From positions 29,900,042 to 29,964,041 of the forward strand of contig CM060734.1 in NCBI GenBank assembly GCA_030704615.1: a stretch of DNA of 64,000 bases, given 5' to 3'. Positions 32,071-43,301 of this stretch are shown here, piece after piece (within the stretch, counting starts at the first letter, position 1; every line of letters begins with the position of its first letter). A program made the translations under genes and the position numbers. The notes below the pieces were generated by a model. The model saw only the letters and a program-made list of their open reading frames with translations. It did no database searches and was not told where the DNA came from. Source of the stretch: Takakia lepidozioides. Taxonomy: Eukaryota; Streptophyta; Takakiopsida; Takakiales; Takakiaceae.

Positions 32071-33775
32071 TATTTTCATATGGGTCAAAGCATGCTACGG
32101 TCCACCCAAAATGGACGTCCCAAGCTCTATGCGAATGCAATGCCACATAGAAGGACTGACATGGATGTTGGATATAAGTGCATTTTGAAAGTTTAGACAT
32201 GAATCATTGATCCTTATTCTGTGCTGAAAACAACGGTGGTTTTCTTTTTGGAATCCATGGAGATTTGAGCATTGAATGAAGTCCAAACGTAAAAGTATGT
32301 ATGATGTCCAAAGTAAGGTTGTGGACTATATGGAATCAATTGGAGTGGTGGAAAACTTCAATTCACATAGGGATTTTAATGTCCAGTAGGAAGGTCACCG
32401 TTATACGTGGAAACCACAATGTAGCCCTAAGAATTAGTTTATGAGATATGTGAGAAATTTTCAAAATCTATCATTTTATCTTGGAACATCCTAATTCATT
32501 AGACCTTCTTCCATTCATTTTCATGCTATGGTCCTTTCATAAGAAGTGTAGCTTTCAAGACTCCCTAAGGCACTTTACAATGATATGGAGGTTTTTATGA
32601 AGGAATGAACTGCTTGATGATTTTTCATGAAGAGAGTTACATTGGTGTATATTTTGGAAAATCTAGAAAATAATGTAACATTCACATAAGGGCAAAGGGG
32701 TTGCAGGAGACACTAAAGGTTGCTACGTATGCCATTTTGGTGAAAAAAACTAAGTCGTTCGAGCTGCCTACCGTGAGATATGGACTGCGCGGCTGCATCC
32801 GCCATGGATGCTGCATGAAAAGCTTCAAGACAACAGTCTCGCGCATGGAGTGTGCGAGACGGCGGGTCACCCGTCGCCGGGTGGTCTATCAACGTAGATT
32901 TTCAAAATGTCTGCGCGTTTGCAAGTGTGGTCCATACACCTTTGCCCTAATGGCCTAACGTTCTATTCGTGCTATCGATCTTCTTTCTCATATTTTTGAG
33001 TGTGCAGAGATAGCCATGCATGATATGCTTTCAGTTGTTATGTAATGCACTAGAGCGCACAACAGCCTGGAACACGTTGGATACGGGGTGCGACACGGGC
33101 AGTATTGGCGTGCAACCTCGCCATTTCCGTATCTTCGTGCAACCTGGCCATTTCCTCCAGCATTCGGGTGTTTGGTTTTGCTCTTGTCGTACTCACTACG
33201 CACGCACATTCATTTGTCTAAATTGCTCACCTGAGTTCCAAGAAAGTGCCCTGTGTAGTATTTATGTGATACATGTGTGAGTTTTGGAGGTTGCAATCTT
33301 TGTATAGTGATAACTAGCTGTAAGTGGTATTGTGTTTGCGTTTGTGAGGGTCACAATCTGAACCATATCAGCCCCATCTACTAGCTCAAGTCTTGGGTAC
33401 GCAAGCTGCTTGTAGGTCGCGTGCACTTCAATCGCAGCTACTTACAGCCTGCGCATTACCTCCATCTAGAATAATGTTAATCTTCCCTCAAGTTGAACGT
33501 GAGTCAGAGGATGTACTATGCGTTAGTTTGGATAGGTTCTCTATCCAGAGCTCCCGCCACCATAGCAATCTCATGCCTTATCGTGCTCATCCTGTTTTTG
33601 AGTGGGAACCCCTACCGGCATATTGCATTGACTGCCCTATAGCAGGAGACTTGATTATATACAGGGTCCCTCTCAAGGTGCATCCTTGGGGGTTCAAAAT
33701 GATGTTGTATTGTGATGATATGCGATTTTCTTGCTGATGGTATGCGTTCTTTGCTGCTGCTGCGTTTGGTGGAAT
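32071..33775. other. No convincing gene
   Basis: AT-rich sequence follows the P3 block and short ORFs follow that. No domain is recognisable before the helicase exon. A few short frames near 33480-33740 may belong to the same helicase remnant but carry no clear motif. Confidence 0.4.
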
Positions 33776-33783
33776 TTTACCAG

Positions 33784-34045
33784 GTATTCAGCTGAGGTGA
33801 GGCCAGGGCGCTTTGGGATAATAATTACATTGTACAAGCAGCAGCTATTACTGCTTCAGAATCGCTTTATTCGTGCACTAGGTTCTGGTGCAGCATGTGA
33901 CATTGAGTTCAATACTGTGGCTGGGTTTCAAGGACGTGAAGTCGACATTCTGATTTTGTCCACAGTCCGGACGACAAGGGCGAGAGAATAATAGGAATGG
34001 TGAAGTAAATCGTGGAAGCATTGGGTTTGTGGCTGATTACATATC
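33784..34045 (+). pseudogene. SF1 (Sen1/UPF1-like) helicase C-terminal fragment
   Basis: After a CAG acceptor the frame reads GRFGIIITLYKQQLLLL, CDIEFNTVAGFQGREVDILILSTVRTT, matching motifs IV/V of UPF1/Sen1-family RNA-DNA helicases; the usual TVDxFQGxE is TVAGFQGRE here. About 30 bases later, shifted by one base, NRGSIGFVAD matches the next conserved block, but the following Arg-rich motif VI is not visible. No motif I or II is seen upstream. A gene fragment captured in mobile DNA is the simplest reading. Confidence 0.65.
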
Positions 34046-34291
34046 AAGTAAAGGTGGGGGCTCTCCCATTTGTTGTCATATTCATTGCAGATTTTCCTAC
34101 TTGGTGTAAATTGGTGCAACAGAACCAAGAGTGTTGATATTCTTCTCACATTTGCTTTGGGTTGTTTTGCAGGCCATGTTTTCATACAACTGAATTGGAC
34201 TGGGACAACCATTGGGAGAGAGAGTACACTTAAGCAAACTGCTGTCTGGTTTTCGATCTCTATATTGTGCTAACAGTTGTATCAGTTTTCA

Positions 34292-35104
34292 ATGGGGAAC
34301 AAGAAGAACAAGTATAGGGTAAATGGAGAGGTAAGACCAGGCCCCCAAAAAAGGGCAAAACTGGCTTTGTTGGCTGCAGCCAGGCCCACCGAGGATGTAC
34401 GCAAACAAACCCACACTGACCAGAAAAGATTGTATAGGGAGAGACTTCAAGCCCAAAAAGAGGCAGAGATTAATGCGGCTACTACAACGTCTGGGCAAGA
34501 TTCTGTGGAAGATGCCAGGGTGGGGTTTGGAGAACGAGACAAGAGGAGAATAGCTTTGAAAATGGCCGACTTCTGTTACAAGCAATTGAGGGAATGCCCA
34601 ACACTTCATTCACAAACAAAGGTAATGGAGTTATTTTTGGGTCACCATCTCATTAAACTCAACTTACCTGCCTATTACTTGCCGCCTAAGGAGGCCAAGG
34701 CGCATGCAGATCTGTTGAAGAACCAGCAGAGCTCCATGCAACTTGTTAAGGGTGTGCAGTCTTTAGATAAGCTTGCGAGTAAACGCTCATTCTTAACAGC
34801 GTCTGTTAGTGGAACCCAGACCACTACTGTGAGGGCAACGGCTCGTATCCTTAATATTCATCATAGCAATATTAGTCGTGCAATTGTACGACGAAGAGTC
34901 ATTGATTCAGAAGGTGAGGGTTTGTGGGCTTTGGGTGGGAGAAAGAAAAGTTCTGATCATGTACCAGATGCGACCCGAGCGATCGTTTTGGCTTGGTGGG
35001 TAAATGAGACACGGGTGTCACCCAACAAGAAAGATGTCGTGAGGCAGCGCGTATCGAGGAAAGTCTATGATACACAACCTGCTCACTATCTTCTTGAGAC
35101 TCAG
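34292..35104 (+). CDS. DDE-transposase-like gene D, exon 1
   Basis: ATG at 34292 opens 271 codons ending at CAG|GTAAGT, phase 0. The N-terminus is basic (GNKKNKYRVNGE, GPQKRAKLALLAAARP), followed by a helical segment and a probable helix-turn-helix (TTTVRATARILNIHHSNISRAIVRRR) and a conserved WWVNETRVSPNKKDVVRQR stretch that resembles DNA-binding parts of transposase-like proteins. It joins exon 2 at 35945 in frame. Confidence 0.6.
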
Positions 35105-35944
35105 GTAAGTGAACCCTCTCTTTACAGTGTTTGTGTGGGCTCTCAGTACTTTACAATCCTTCTACACTTACTACTGTACATAACTGTATTGGACTATGTT
35201 GGAGTTTGTCAACTGCCATTGTGTTGTTTGGGTTGCCTCGTACATTTTCCCTAGACAAGGTACATCGTCACCTGTAAACCTACCAGTGGACTGAGATTAC
35301 TGTACTCAATTGTGGACACTATGTCCAGCTCATGTCCTGAATTGGAGTGTCTTGAAGATGTCCCTCTTGTTCATGGACTGGTACTCATTGTAAACAGGCC
35401 TGGGATGGACTAGAAGTACAACTCACTAGCATGCACTCATTATATTATGACTAGATAGGACAAAATAGCATGCACTCCATGTAATTTGATTTGGAGGGAC
35501 TAGAAGTCGATGTACATGTACTCCATTAGTACATGCACTCCTTGAAATGTGACTAGAAAAGGACAATGACTAGGACTAGGACCGATTTGGACATGCATTC
35601 CTTGATATGTGACTAGAAAGAAGTAGGACTAGGACTGATTAGGACATGCATTCATTGGTATGTGACTAGGACTAGGACTAGGACTGGTTAGTACATGCAT
35701 TCCTTGATATGTAACTAGAAAGGACTCACACTCGGACTGATTAGTACATGTACTACTTCATATGTGACTAGGAAGGACTAGGTCTAGGACTACTAGGACT
35801 GATTAGTACTTGTACAATTTGACATGTGATGAGAAAGGACTATGACTAAGACTAGGTCTAGGACTGGTCTAGGTCTAGTAGTAGGTATTCTTAGTGCATG
35901 CACTAAATGGGATTCTCTTTGTGCATGTTGTGGTGGCAATGCAG
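35105..35944 (+). other. Gene D intron with GACTAGGACTGATTAG minisatellite
   Basis: The 840-base intron has a GTAAGT donor and GCAATGCAG acceptor. From about 35400 to 35890 it consists of degenerate tandem copies around ACTAGGACTGATTAGTACATG and TCCTTGATATGTGACTAG, with a period near 55-60 bases. Confidence 0.7.
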
Positions 35945-37863
35945 ACTGCTTTCTTTCTTCGCTTCAAATCAGCCCATCCCAATGTCAAAGTGGGTCAACG
36001 ATTGTTTGAGTTGTTGAGGCCATTCTTTGTCAAACGCCTGAAGGATCGTAATGTTTGTTGCTGCAAATATCATGTGGAGATGGCGGAGTTGAAGGATGGG
36101 TTCAACAACATGCGGACTGCCGAGAGGGGTGTCCACTCTCCATCATCATGTACTTGTGACTGTAATATTTGTCGACGTGGACCAGTATTAGATGGTGAAG
36201 CTGGTTGTCAAGCGAACAAGCACCCCTACAAAGGAGTGACTTGGCTTTGGCAAGAAATTGTTTGTCCCAAAGGGGAATTGGATGAATGGCATCGGCGAGA
36301 CTGTCTCATGGGAGAGTGCTTGAGGTGTGGCTCAAGTAAGTTATCTATTTGTCCCGTGGAGGCAAATGGTTGTGATTTGACAGTGCAGTGGAGATGCTAT
36401 GCAAAAGAGAATGTTGGGGAGAAAGATGGAGCCCCTAGAATGAGACTGAAACTCCAATACCAAACGACTTCCTTTGTTGAATTCTTGTCGTACTTCAAAC
36501 CCAAGCTATAGGCTTTTGTTCGTCATAACTTTGTAGCCCGATGGCAAGATGCTCAGTTTAAAGCCAGTTTGAAATCTTTGCCAGAGAATACAATATTGTC
36601 TGTTGTTGACTTTGCTGAAAACTACACTTTTACGGTTCAGAATGAAGTGCAAGAGATGCACTGGCACAGTTTCCAGATCAGTATATTGGTGCACATTACC
36701 TACCGGTGGAATCCACACCCTGATGTGAATGATCCCGATTCCAAGGTTTTGAAAGAAATGCACTTTTACATTTATGATGACAACAAGCATGACACGCTGT
36801 TCGTACAACATTGCTTTCGGTTTCATTGGAATTACCTTGCTGAAGCAGGGTTCAGACCTGAATCGCATTGGGTATGGAGTGACGGTTGTGCTGCTCAGTT
36901 TAAAGGTGCTCGTCCTTGGTATTTTGTTAGTAGGTACCCCCACATCACAGGGGGTTGCACAATGTGGTGGAACTTTTTTGGATCAGGGCACGGGAAAGGT
37001 GAGCACGATGGGGCTGGTGCTGTGATCAAGAGGGCTTTACGAGCAGAGCAGTTAAACTCAAATGGTGTGAAGCTGCAAAATGCTGCTGAGGCAGTAGTTT
37101 TTTTGCGCAAGAACCTGTCCACCCGACCTCTCCTTCGTACTCTAAGATTAGAACAGCAGTGAAAAGACATTTTTGGCTTGTTGGTACAGAAGATGTTGAC
37201 CGTACACAAGAGTGGGATTGCAAGACCGTACCTGGAACTCGGTCTTTACATTCCATTCTTGGGAGGAACAAGTCAGACCCAACCAAACTTATGGTTCGAG
37301 ACTTAGCATGTTTTTGTCCGCATTGTTTGGATCTTGATTGGGACAACTGCATCAGTATTGCTCATGCACAAAAATGGAAGTTGCAAATCCTGCAACCTAC
37401 AAATACAATTGCTGTCCGGAGGTAGATTGAAGAAGAAGGGGATGAAGAACAGGAGTTTGGGGGAGATGGGGAGGACTTGGTCTCCTGCTTGGATGCAGGG
37501 GACAATTTTGCCTGCAATGTTGAAGCTGGAAACTTAGAAGGGGTGGACTTCTACTTGCTCTGTTGTGAAAGGCCGGTTCACGTTGTTATGGAGACATTCA
37601 CAGATGGGTGGGGAAGTACTTTTGACCCTGGCGAGCATGTGGTTGCAGGGAGATATTACCAGTTGTGTGGAAGAAGAGATAAGGCTTACAAGTTCCTATC
37701 TGACCAGCCTTTGGCATTTCTGTATTTGCATTTGGTGAGGGCTATCAAATTTGCTATGCCTCCAGCAACATATCGAGTCAAAGGCAAGGATGCAGTCTTC
37801 ACCTTGTCTGCGGATGCATTGGAAGGCATCAATGAAGCTCTGGGAGCAATGGAAGATCGCTAA
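35945..37863 (+). pseudogene. DDE-transposase-like gene D, exon 2
   Basis: The exon continues exon 1 in phase. It carries Cys clusters (NVCCCKYHVEM, CTCDCNICRRG, CLMGECLRCGS) that could bind zinc, then SVVDFAENYTF, QEMHWHSFQI, VWSDGCAAQFKGA and NFFGSGHGKGEHDGAGAVIKRA. Three acidic positions in this order fit a DDE-type nuclease; I recall similar DFAEN/SDG/GHGKG proteins of unnamed mobile-element type in animals and algae, but assign no superfamily. A second Cys pair (CFCPHC) lies C-terminal. In-frame TAG codons at 36509 and 37423 and a frame change near 37130 interrupt it. Confidence 0.6.
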
Positions 37864-37869
37864 GATGGC

Positions 37870-39840
37870 ATGTTGCAGGCCAATCCATGGTTGACGGGCA
37901 ACTTCCCTTATCGGGATGGGGTCCAATTCTCCCTTGGGTTATGTAACTCAAATATGTAGCAATGTGAACTACAAGTTGCTTGTGAGCTGAGAGATTGTTT
38001 TCGGAATTTGTATGTATGTAGCTTTGTTATTTGGCCGCAGATTATAATTCATAATCTATAATCTATAAATGATCTTGCAAGCTATGGCTGAAGAGGCTGT
38101 GGCTGTGGCCAAATTTGTTACTGTTCAATTGAATGTGCCTGGTGACTAGAATTCCCGCACTAGTGCTGTGGTGTATCACTTCACAAGGCGGGGAATTTCA
38201 ATTTAATGTGTTTGGTTTTCTTTCTGTGATTGGTTTCTTGTTATTTGGAGTGTGTCTGCCTTCCTCTCTGATCACACAATCTATTGTCCTCCCCCTTCTC
38301 ATACCAACTGGTTGGCAAAGGTGCCTGGCTACGAAGATATGGCAAAACCTCATCATAAACCCTACAACTTGTCATACTTCCTGGTCCTTTCAAAGTTCCA
38401 CACCCTCGTTTTGGATAAGAAAGTGGAGAAGATCATAGCTGTAAAAATAAGGCACATGTTCCTCAAGGCACATGATCCGCAACACGCTGAAGCTGGGCGC
38501 CATTCTAGTCTGAGTTGCTAACAGCCTTCCAAACACAGTGGGACAATCAAGTGGAACAGCAGCAGACCTGCTATCATACCGTCTTGATTCCCTCTTCAAA
38601 GTTAAGCCATCCTTGCATATTGAACTGCATGCATTAAATCATACACACAAGTAATTTTTGGGCTTGGATGAAGTTGAGAGATACTATCAAACTCTCTGAA
38701 GAATTAGGCAGGCAGCACTACAAATCACATTTATGTGCTCAATCGAGCGAAGGTAGATTGCTTAGAGCTGCCATTACTGAGGTATATTCTGTTTTAGTGA
38801 GTTGATTAGTGTCCTGACTTGGGGTACAGAACCAGCTTGTCTCCTGTAGAGAGGGGAATGATGGGAATGTTGTCTGTTGGCCAGGCTTCGGTCCGCCATA
38901 CCAGGGATCTTCACCAAGGAGCTAGACTAATTACCATTGAGAGATGGGGACTTGTATTGTTGGTGTCCGATTTCAGTTTTGTAAATGAACTATCAGAGTC
39001 AAGCAAAGGAGGATAGAGGTACGCAACCGGATGTAGCCATGCCATCCACCAGTTAGTCAAATTTCAGGCGCAGACTCTGTTAAACCCACGCATGTTGGAG
39101 AATTGTAGCACATGCAGGAAAAGCAACGGGCCTTTCAAAGCCATCTTTCTCACATAGAATGAATGACAGTAGACTGCCTGCACGAAGGTATTCTAGCAAT
39201 TCCTATCAGAAACAGATAGCAAAATAGAGTGCATTGTTTTCAAAAACCACTGTCATGATATTGCTGCCTTACTCAAACATGTACAGCATACCTATCAGCT
39301 GAAAATGAACAAAGAACAGTAATGTGCATGCCCTCAATCCATGTCATGTGTCCATTGTGAGCTACTTGAGAAACCACAAGGGCAAATCCACATCACATGA
39401 CTTGGCTGGGCACCTAATGGTAACAACTAACACATCCTCTGCCAGTTCTAAACTGCTCAACATTGACATATTGTGGCACCAACCTCTACCCCATCGATGA
39501 AAGACTAGCCTTTGCTTGGTGCCTGCCTCCCAAAGTGGCCATGTCATAAATGAACAAGTACTGATGAAGAGACGAGACCTGTCCCCACAATGAAGCAGCG
39601 AGTGGTAAAGTCCTCATAGGGGCGGTATGCTAATCACATGCCCTGCATTGCCACCCACAATGCTCAAGATCTTACTATACTTCTGTCTCATAATTCAGCA
39701 CTAGACGTATACCAGATGTATGTCCTATATATCATGCATAGAGGAGTTAAATTGCATAAAAAACTTGAGCATGAATTGGCAAAATAACAACCAAGAGTTA
39801 TTCTAACATTAGTGATAAAAGCATAAGTGTACAGTACTCA
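37870..39840. other. No convincing gene
   Basis: A 60-90 codon frame near 38252-38521 (HTLVLDKKVEKIIAVKIRHMF) is the only protein-like stretch. I see no motif, paralogue or clear splice pattern to support it. Confidence 0.4.
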
Positions 39841-39848
39841 GCTTGTAC

Positions 39849-41205
39849 CTAGTTGATATGTTTTCTTTTCTTCTTCTTAGGGCCTGCACCAGAAGAACTT
39901 GCATCCATCTTCAAGTTAGGTGGGGTCTTGACAATATTAAGGGACTTGACAACAGGCCCCCGAGTGGTCAAGTTGGGAGGAGTCTTCACGGTGTTCAGTG
40001 ACTTCACAACAGGGCCCCGAGCGGCCTTCACAACACCGTCCCGTGGGATTGAGTTACTCTTGTCATGGTGGCTCAGATCGTTGTCTTCATTCGTATCCAA
40101 GGGCTTGTGCACGACAACTCTCTTTGATGAGGGGGTACTTTCACCTGGGCACTTGTCCATATCCTTGTCAATTGATACCTTAGAATCCGCCCTAGTGGTG
40201 GGCTTCTTTGCATACTCTGCACTCAATGCCTTGCGAGATCTCTTTCGTTCTTGTTTACGCTTCCCTGTTGCCTGAACATGTGGACTAACAAGGGCTGCAG
40301 CTGGGGGGTTCAACACTGGTCCAAGAACAGGAGGGGTTGTCGCTAAGGCATGAGGTACATATACTACCATAGGTAATGGAGAACCACCATCCAATTGAGC
40401 TGGAACTGTGGGAATGGATATTGGCGGAGCAACAAGGGAGGTAGCAACTGGTGGAGTGACATGAAATATAGGATCTGAAACTTGTGAGGGGCCTCCACCT
40501 ATGGTACTGTGCAACACAACTGTATCAGAATCAGACTGGGAGTCGGCCCCAACATCAGTTTCAAATCCCTGTGACCCCAATTCTGAGTCTGATGAGAGGG
40601 TTGCCACATGTCCAGTATTTTGGGCACCATCTCTTTCAACCTTCACATCCACATAAGGAGGAACAACAGTGGATGGGATTGTCAAGTCCACAACATCTTC
40701 ATGTGTACTTTGTAGCGTATGTGTCGTGACAATCTCTGGACAAATGCAGCCTGCAGTGGAGATCCAGGCATCTTTTTTGGTGGAGAACCAGGAATGAGGA
40801 ACTTCTTGACATAACCCTTTCCTGAAGCTGAAACCTCTTGCATGATGGTATCAGGTGTGACATCAACCTCAGGGTTCAACGGATCACCAACAATTGGTGC
40901 AACGATCCCCGGCCGCGACAGCCCCAAAGGTGACATTTGAAGAGTTGACGAGCTTGGAGTTCGAGGGAAGTTTTGGTTCACAGCACTACCACCATGTCCA
41001 CTTTGGCCTCCACTGTAGTTGGTGGTGAATTCGCTATAGTTGGTGGTGGCCTGAGATGGAGGTCCTGGTCTTCGTTTGTTGGCATCAATGAAGCCATCAT
41101 CTGCTATCACACCTACACCATTACAACTGGTTTGAGAAGGCTGAATTATCACTTGGTGCCTACTGTCTACCAATACAACATTAACTGTAATTTGAGTCCA
41201 GACAA
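39849..41205 (-). CDS. Unrecognised nuclear-type disordered protein, 3' part
   Basis: Two minus-strand frames run end to end: 41205-40682 and 40691-39849, overlapping by ten bases, so one frameshift or a small intron lies near 40690. The product is Ser/Pro/Val-rich with basic runs (GKRKQERKRSRKAL, PKKKKRK near the C-terminus) typical of nuclear localisation signals. Near the end a 19-residue unit GPVVKSLNTVKTPPNLTTR is tandemly duplicated. No folded domain is recognised and no start codon is evident; the minisatellites upstream may be an intron. It could belong to the adjacent mobile element. Confidence 0.4.
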
Positions 41206-41219
41206 GTCATTGTAGTCCT

Positions 41220-42170
41220 TACCATTGGCCGAAGTCCCAACAGTTGGACTACAATAATTATGTGGGGAGTGCACAGTCCATCATAATGGACTTTTTGTCC
41301 CCCATATTAGACTTCCAAGTTCTATGCAGCTGATGGTGGGACTACAAGCAAGATTCACACTCCCTAATTAGGACTCACACTCCATCTGGGCCATGACTCA
41401 GATTCCAAGTTGAGAAGCAAGCTCCTCAATAAGGACTCGCATTCCACATCCATTATTTTGCAGTTGGACTCACACTCCACATGATTAAGCACATGGACTG
41501 ACCCTCCACAGGACTCTGATTCCAAACTGGAAATCAGTGGAAATCATCAAGGACTCATACTCCCAGTAATTAGTCAGCAAGTGGACTCACACTCCCCATG
41601 ACTAAACACATCGACTCATACTCCACATGAGTCAGCACTTGGACTCACACTCCACATGACTGAAGACTCAGAATTCTAGTTAAGAATGACACTCCTCAAT
41701 ATCACCATATGTGAACCCTAATGTGAGACTATACCTCTGTTAGTATACCAAACAGGAGCTTGTCCATTTTACTATACCTCTATTGAGGTATCACCATATG
41801 TGGACCCTAATCAGCTCAGACTATACCTCTGTTAGTATACCAAACAGAACCCTCATTTTCAGACTATACCTCTATAAAGGTGTCATCAACATAAGGGACC
41901 CTAGCAACCTCAGACTATACCTCTGTTAAGGTATCAACATTGAAAGGACTTAGTGAAATTTAAGGGCCTTTAGAGGATTGTTTGGAAGATATTTGAGGGC
42001 CCTTGGAGGAGTGTTTGGAAGATCTTTGGGGTCATTGGAGGATTGTTTGTAGGATCTTTGGGGTCCTTGGAGGAGTATTGGAGGACCATTCGAGGAGCTT
42101 TGGTGGACAATGTTGAAGAGCTCTTGAAGGATTGATTGAGGGATATTTGAAAGATACTTGCCACGGCCAT
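41220..42170. repeat. Three adjacent minisatellites
   Basis: About 41270-41690: degenerate units around GGACTCACACTCCACATGA. About 41715-41935: units around ACTATACCTCTGTTAGTATACC. About 41945-42165: units around GGAGGATTGTTTGGAAGATCTTTGGGG. The three differ in sequence but follow each other directly with no coding potential between them. Confidence 0.75.
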
Positions 42171-42389
42171 ACAAGCAAGTGGATAGAGACAGGAGGGAGA
42201 GTGGTGGGATGAGATTATTCTGGGGCCTCTTGATCTATCGATTTTAGATGCTAGGACTTGTGTGATTGAAGACCAAGCAATGATCTTATTGAGATGGATA
42301 CTTGTCGGCTATCCGGTGTTAGAGGGACCTAATCACTAGCTAGGGGGGTGATTGTGGCATAGCTTTCTAGGATTGTATGCTTAAAATGT

Positions 42390-42433
42390 GTGGTGGACAA
42401 CGATGTATGTTGTGGCACGATGCTTAGGTGCAC
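42390..42433. repeat. 44-bp direct repeat, left copy
   Basis: Identical to 51597-51640 over 44 bases and in the same orientation; the flanks diverge immediately. The pair encloses element 3 and its neighbours. Confidence 0.9.
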
Positions 42434-42469
42434 AACAGCTGTCATGGTTTTAGTCATGGTTAACTAGAA

Positions 42470-43263
42470 TTACCTACTTCTAGTTAATTAGGACATTTTG
42501 GATATTTTTTACCTTACTGTTTATATTTAAGTATCAGATTGCTTCAGCAATCTACCAGGTTCCAATCATTCATCCATACATTCCACAGCTTCACTCAGAT
42601 CTCTCTATACAGTGTGAGTATGGAATGTGTATCAGATTAAGATCTATCAAGTATCAGGCCGAAACCATAGTGTCCCTAGTCTGCTCTACAGTATAACTCT
42701 ACAATTTGCATGGATCAAGCATCAGCAGTTCGTGTCTCCTCCTTCTATGCGCTCTCCATTCCTCAGCTCCCGATCGCCCTCTCTTCCTGAAGGCCAAGTC
42801 CTGATGCAAGAAGTCCTCTCCCCATTGCTACTCTGCCTTTTCTACCTGCAAGCTGTTCTAACTACCTAACTAACTAACTGTCATCCAGATAGAATACACG
42901 TTTCCGCTGCCGATGTCGTTCCCACACAGTCGTTCCTTGCCTTGGTAACCGTTCCCTACAAATGCCGCGACGGGCTGTGCCCAACTGTGTCGGCTGTGAC
43001 TGGCTGTGTTGAGCTGTGTCGGGCTGTGTCAGGCTGTGATAGATTGTGATAGGCTGTGTAAGGCTGTGTCAGACTATGACAAGCTGTATAAGGTTGTGTC
43101 AGACTGTAACTAGCTATATCAAGCTATGACTGACTGTGTAAGCCTGTCTACCACCCCTAAGGCCCGTGTTGGTCTAAGTCTACCATCCATAAGTCTGTGC
43201 AAAAATTAAGGGTACCCCACAGAACCCGTAAAAACTGTCTAAGTCCCAGACAGCCCTCTAACA
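42470..43263 (-). mobile_element. Element 3 LTR, reverse orientation
   Basis: Read on the minus strand it starts TGTTAGAGGGCTG directly after a purine tract (GAGAGGGGGAGGGG, a polypurine-tract candidate at about 43264-43280), passes through TGTGGGGTACCC and a CACAGCC minisatellite, and shares the GATCTGAGTGAAGCTGTGGAATG region with both element 1 LTRs. Its far end near 42470 is not sharply defined. It is the only copy that retains the LTR start. Confidence 0.75.
42960..43155. repeat. GGCTGTGT minisatellite inside element 3 LTR
   Basis: Degenerate tandem GGCTGTGTCR / AGGCTGTGATA units, the complement of the CACAGCC repeats in the other copies. This shows that the repeat is a normal part of the LTR. 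Confidence 0.9.
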
Positions 43264-43301
43264 GTACCCCTCCCCCTCTCAAAAAGCCGTGTCCTCACGG
43301 T

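Noticed and set aside
40682-41205. Retroelement gag on the minus strand
   Set aside because: No capsid motif or zinc knuckle; left as an unrecognised disordered protein.
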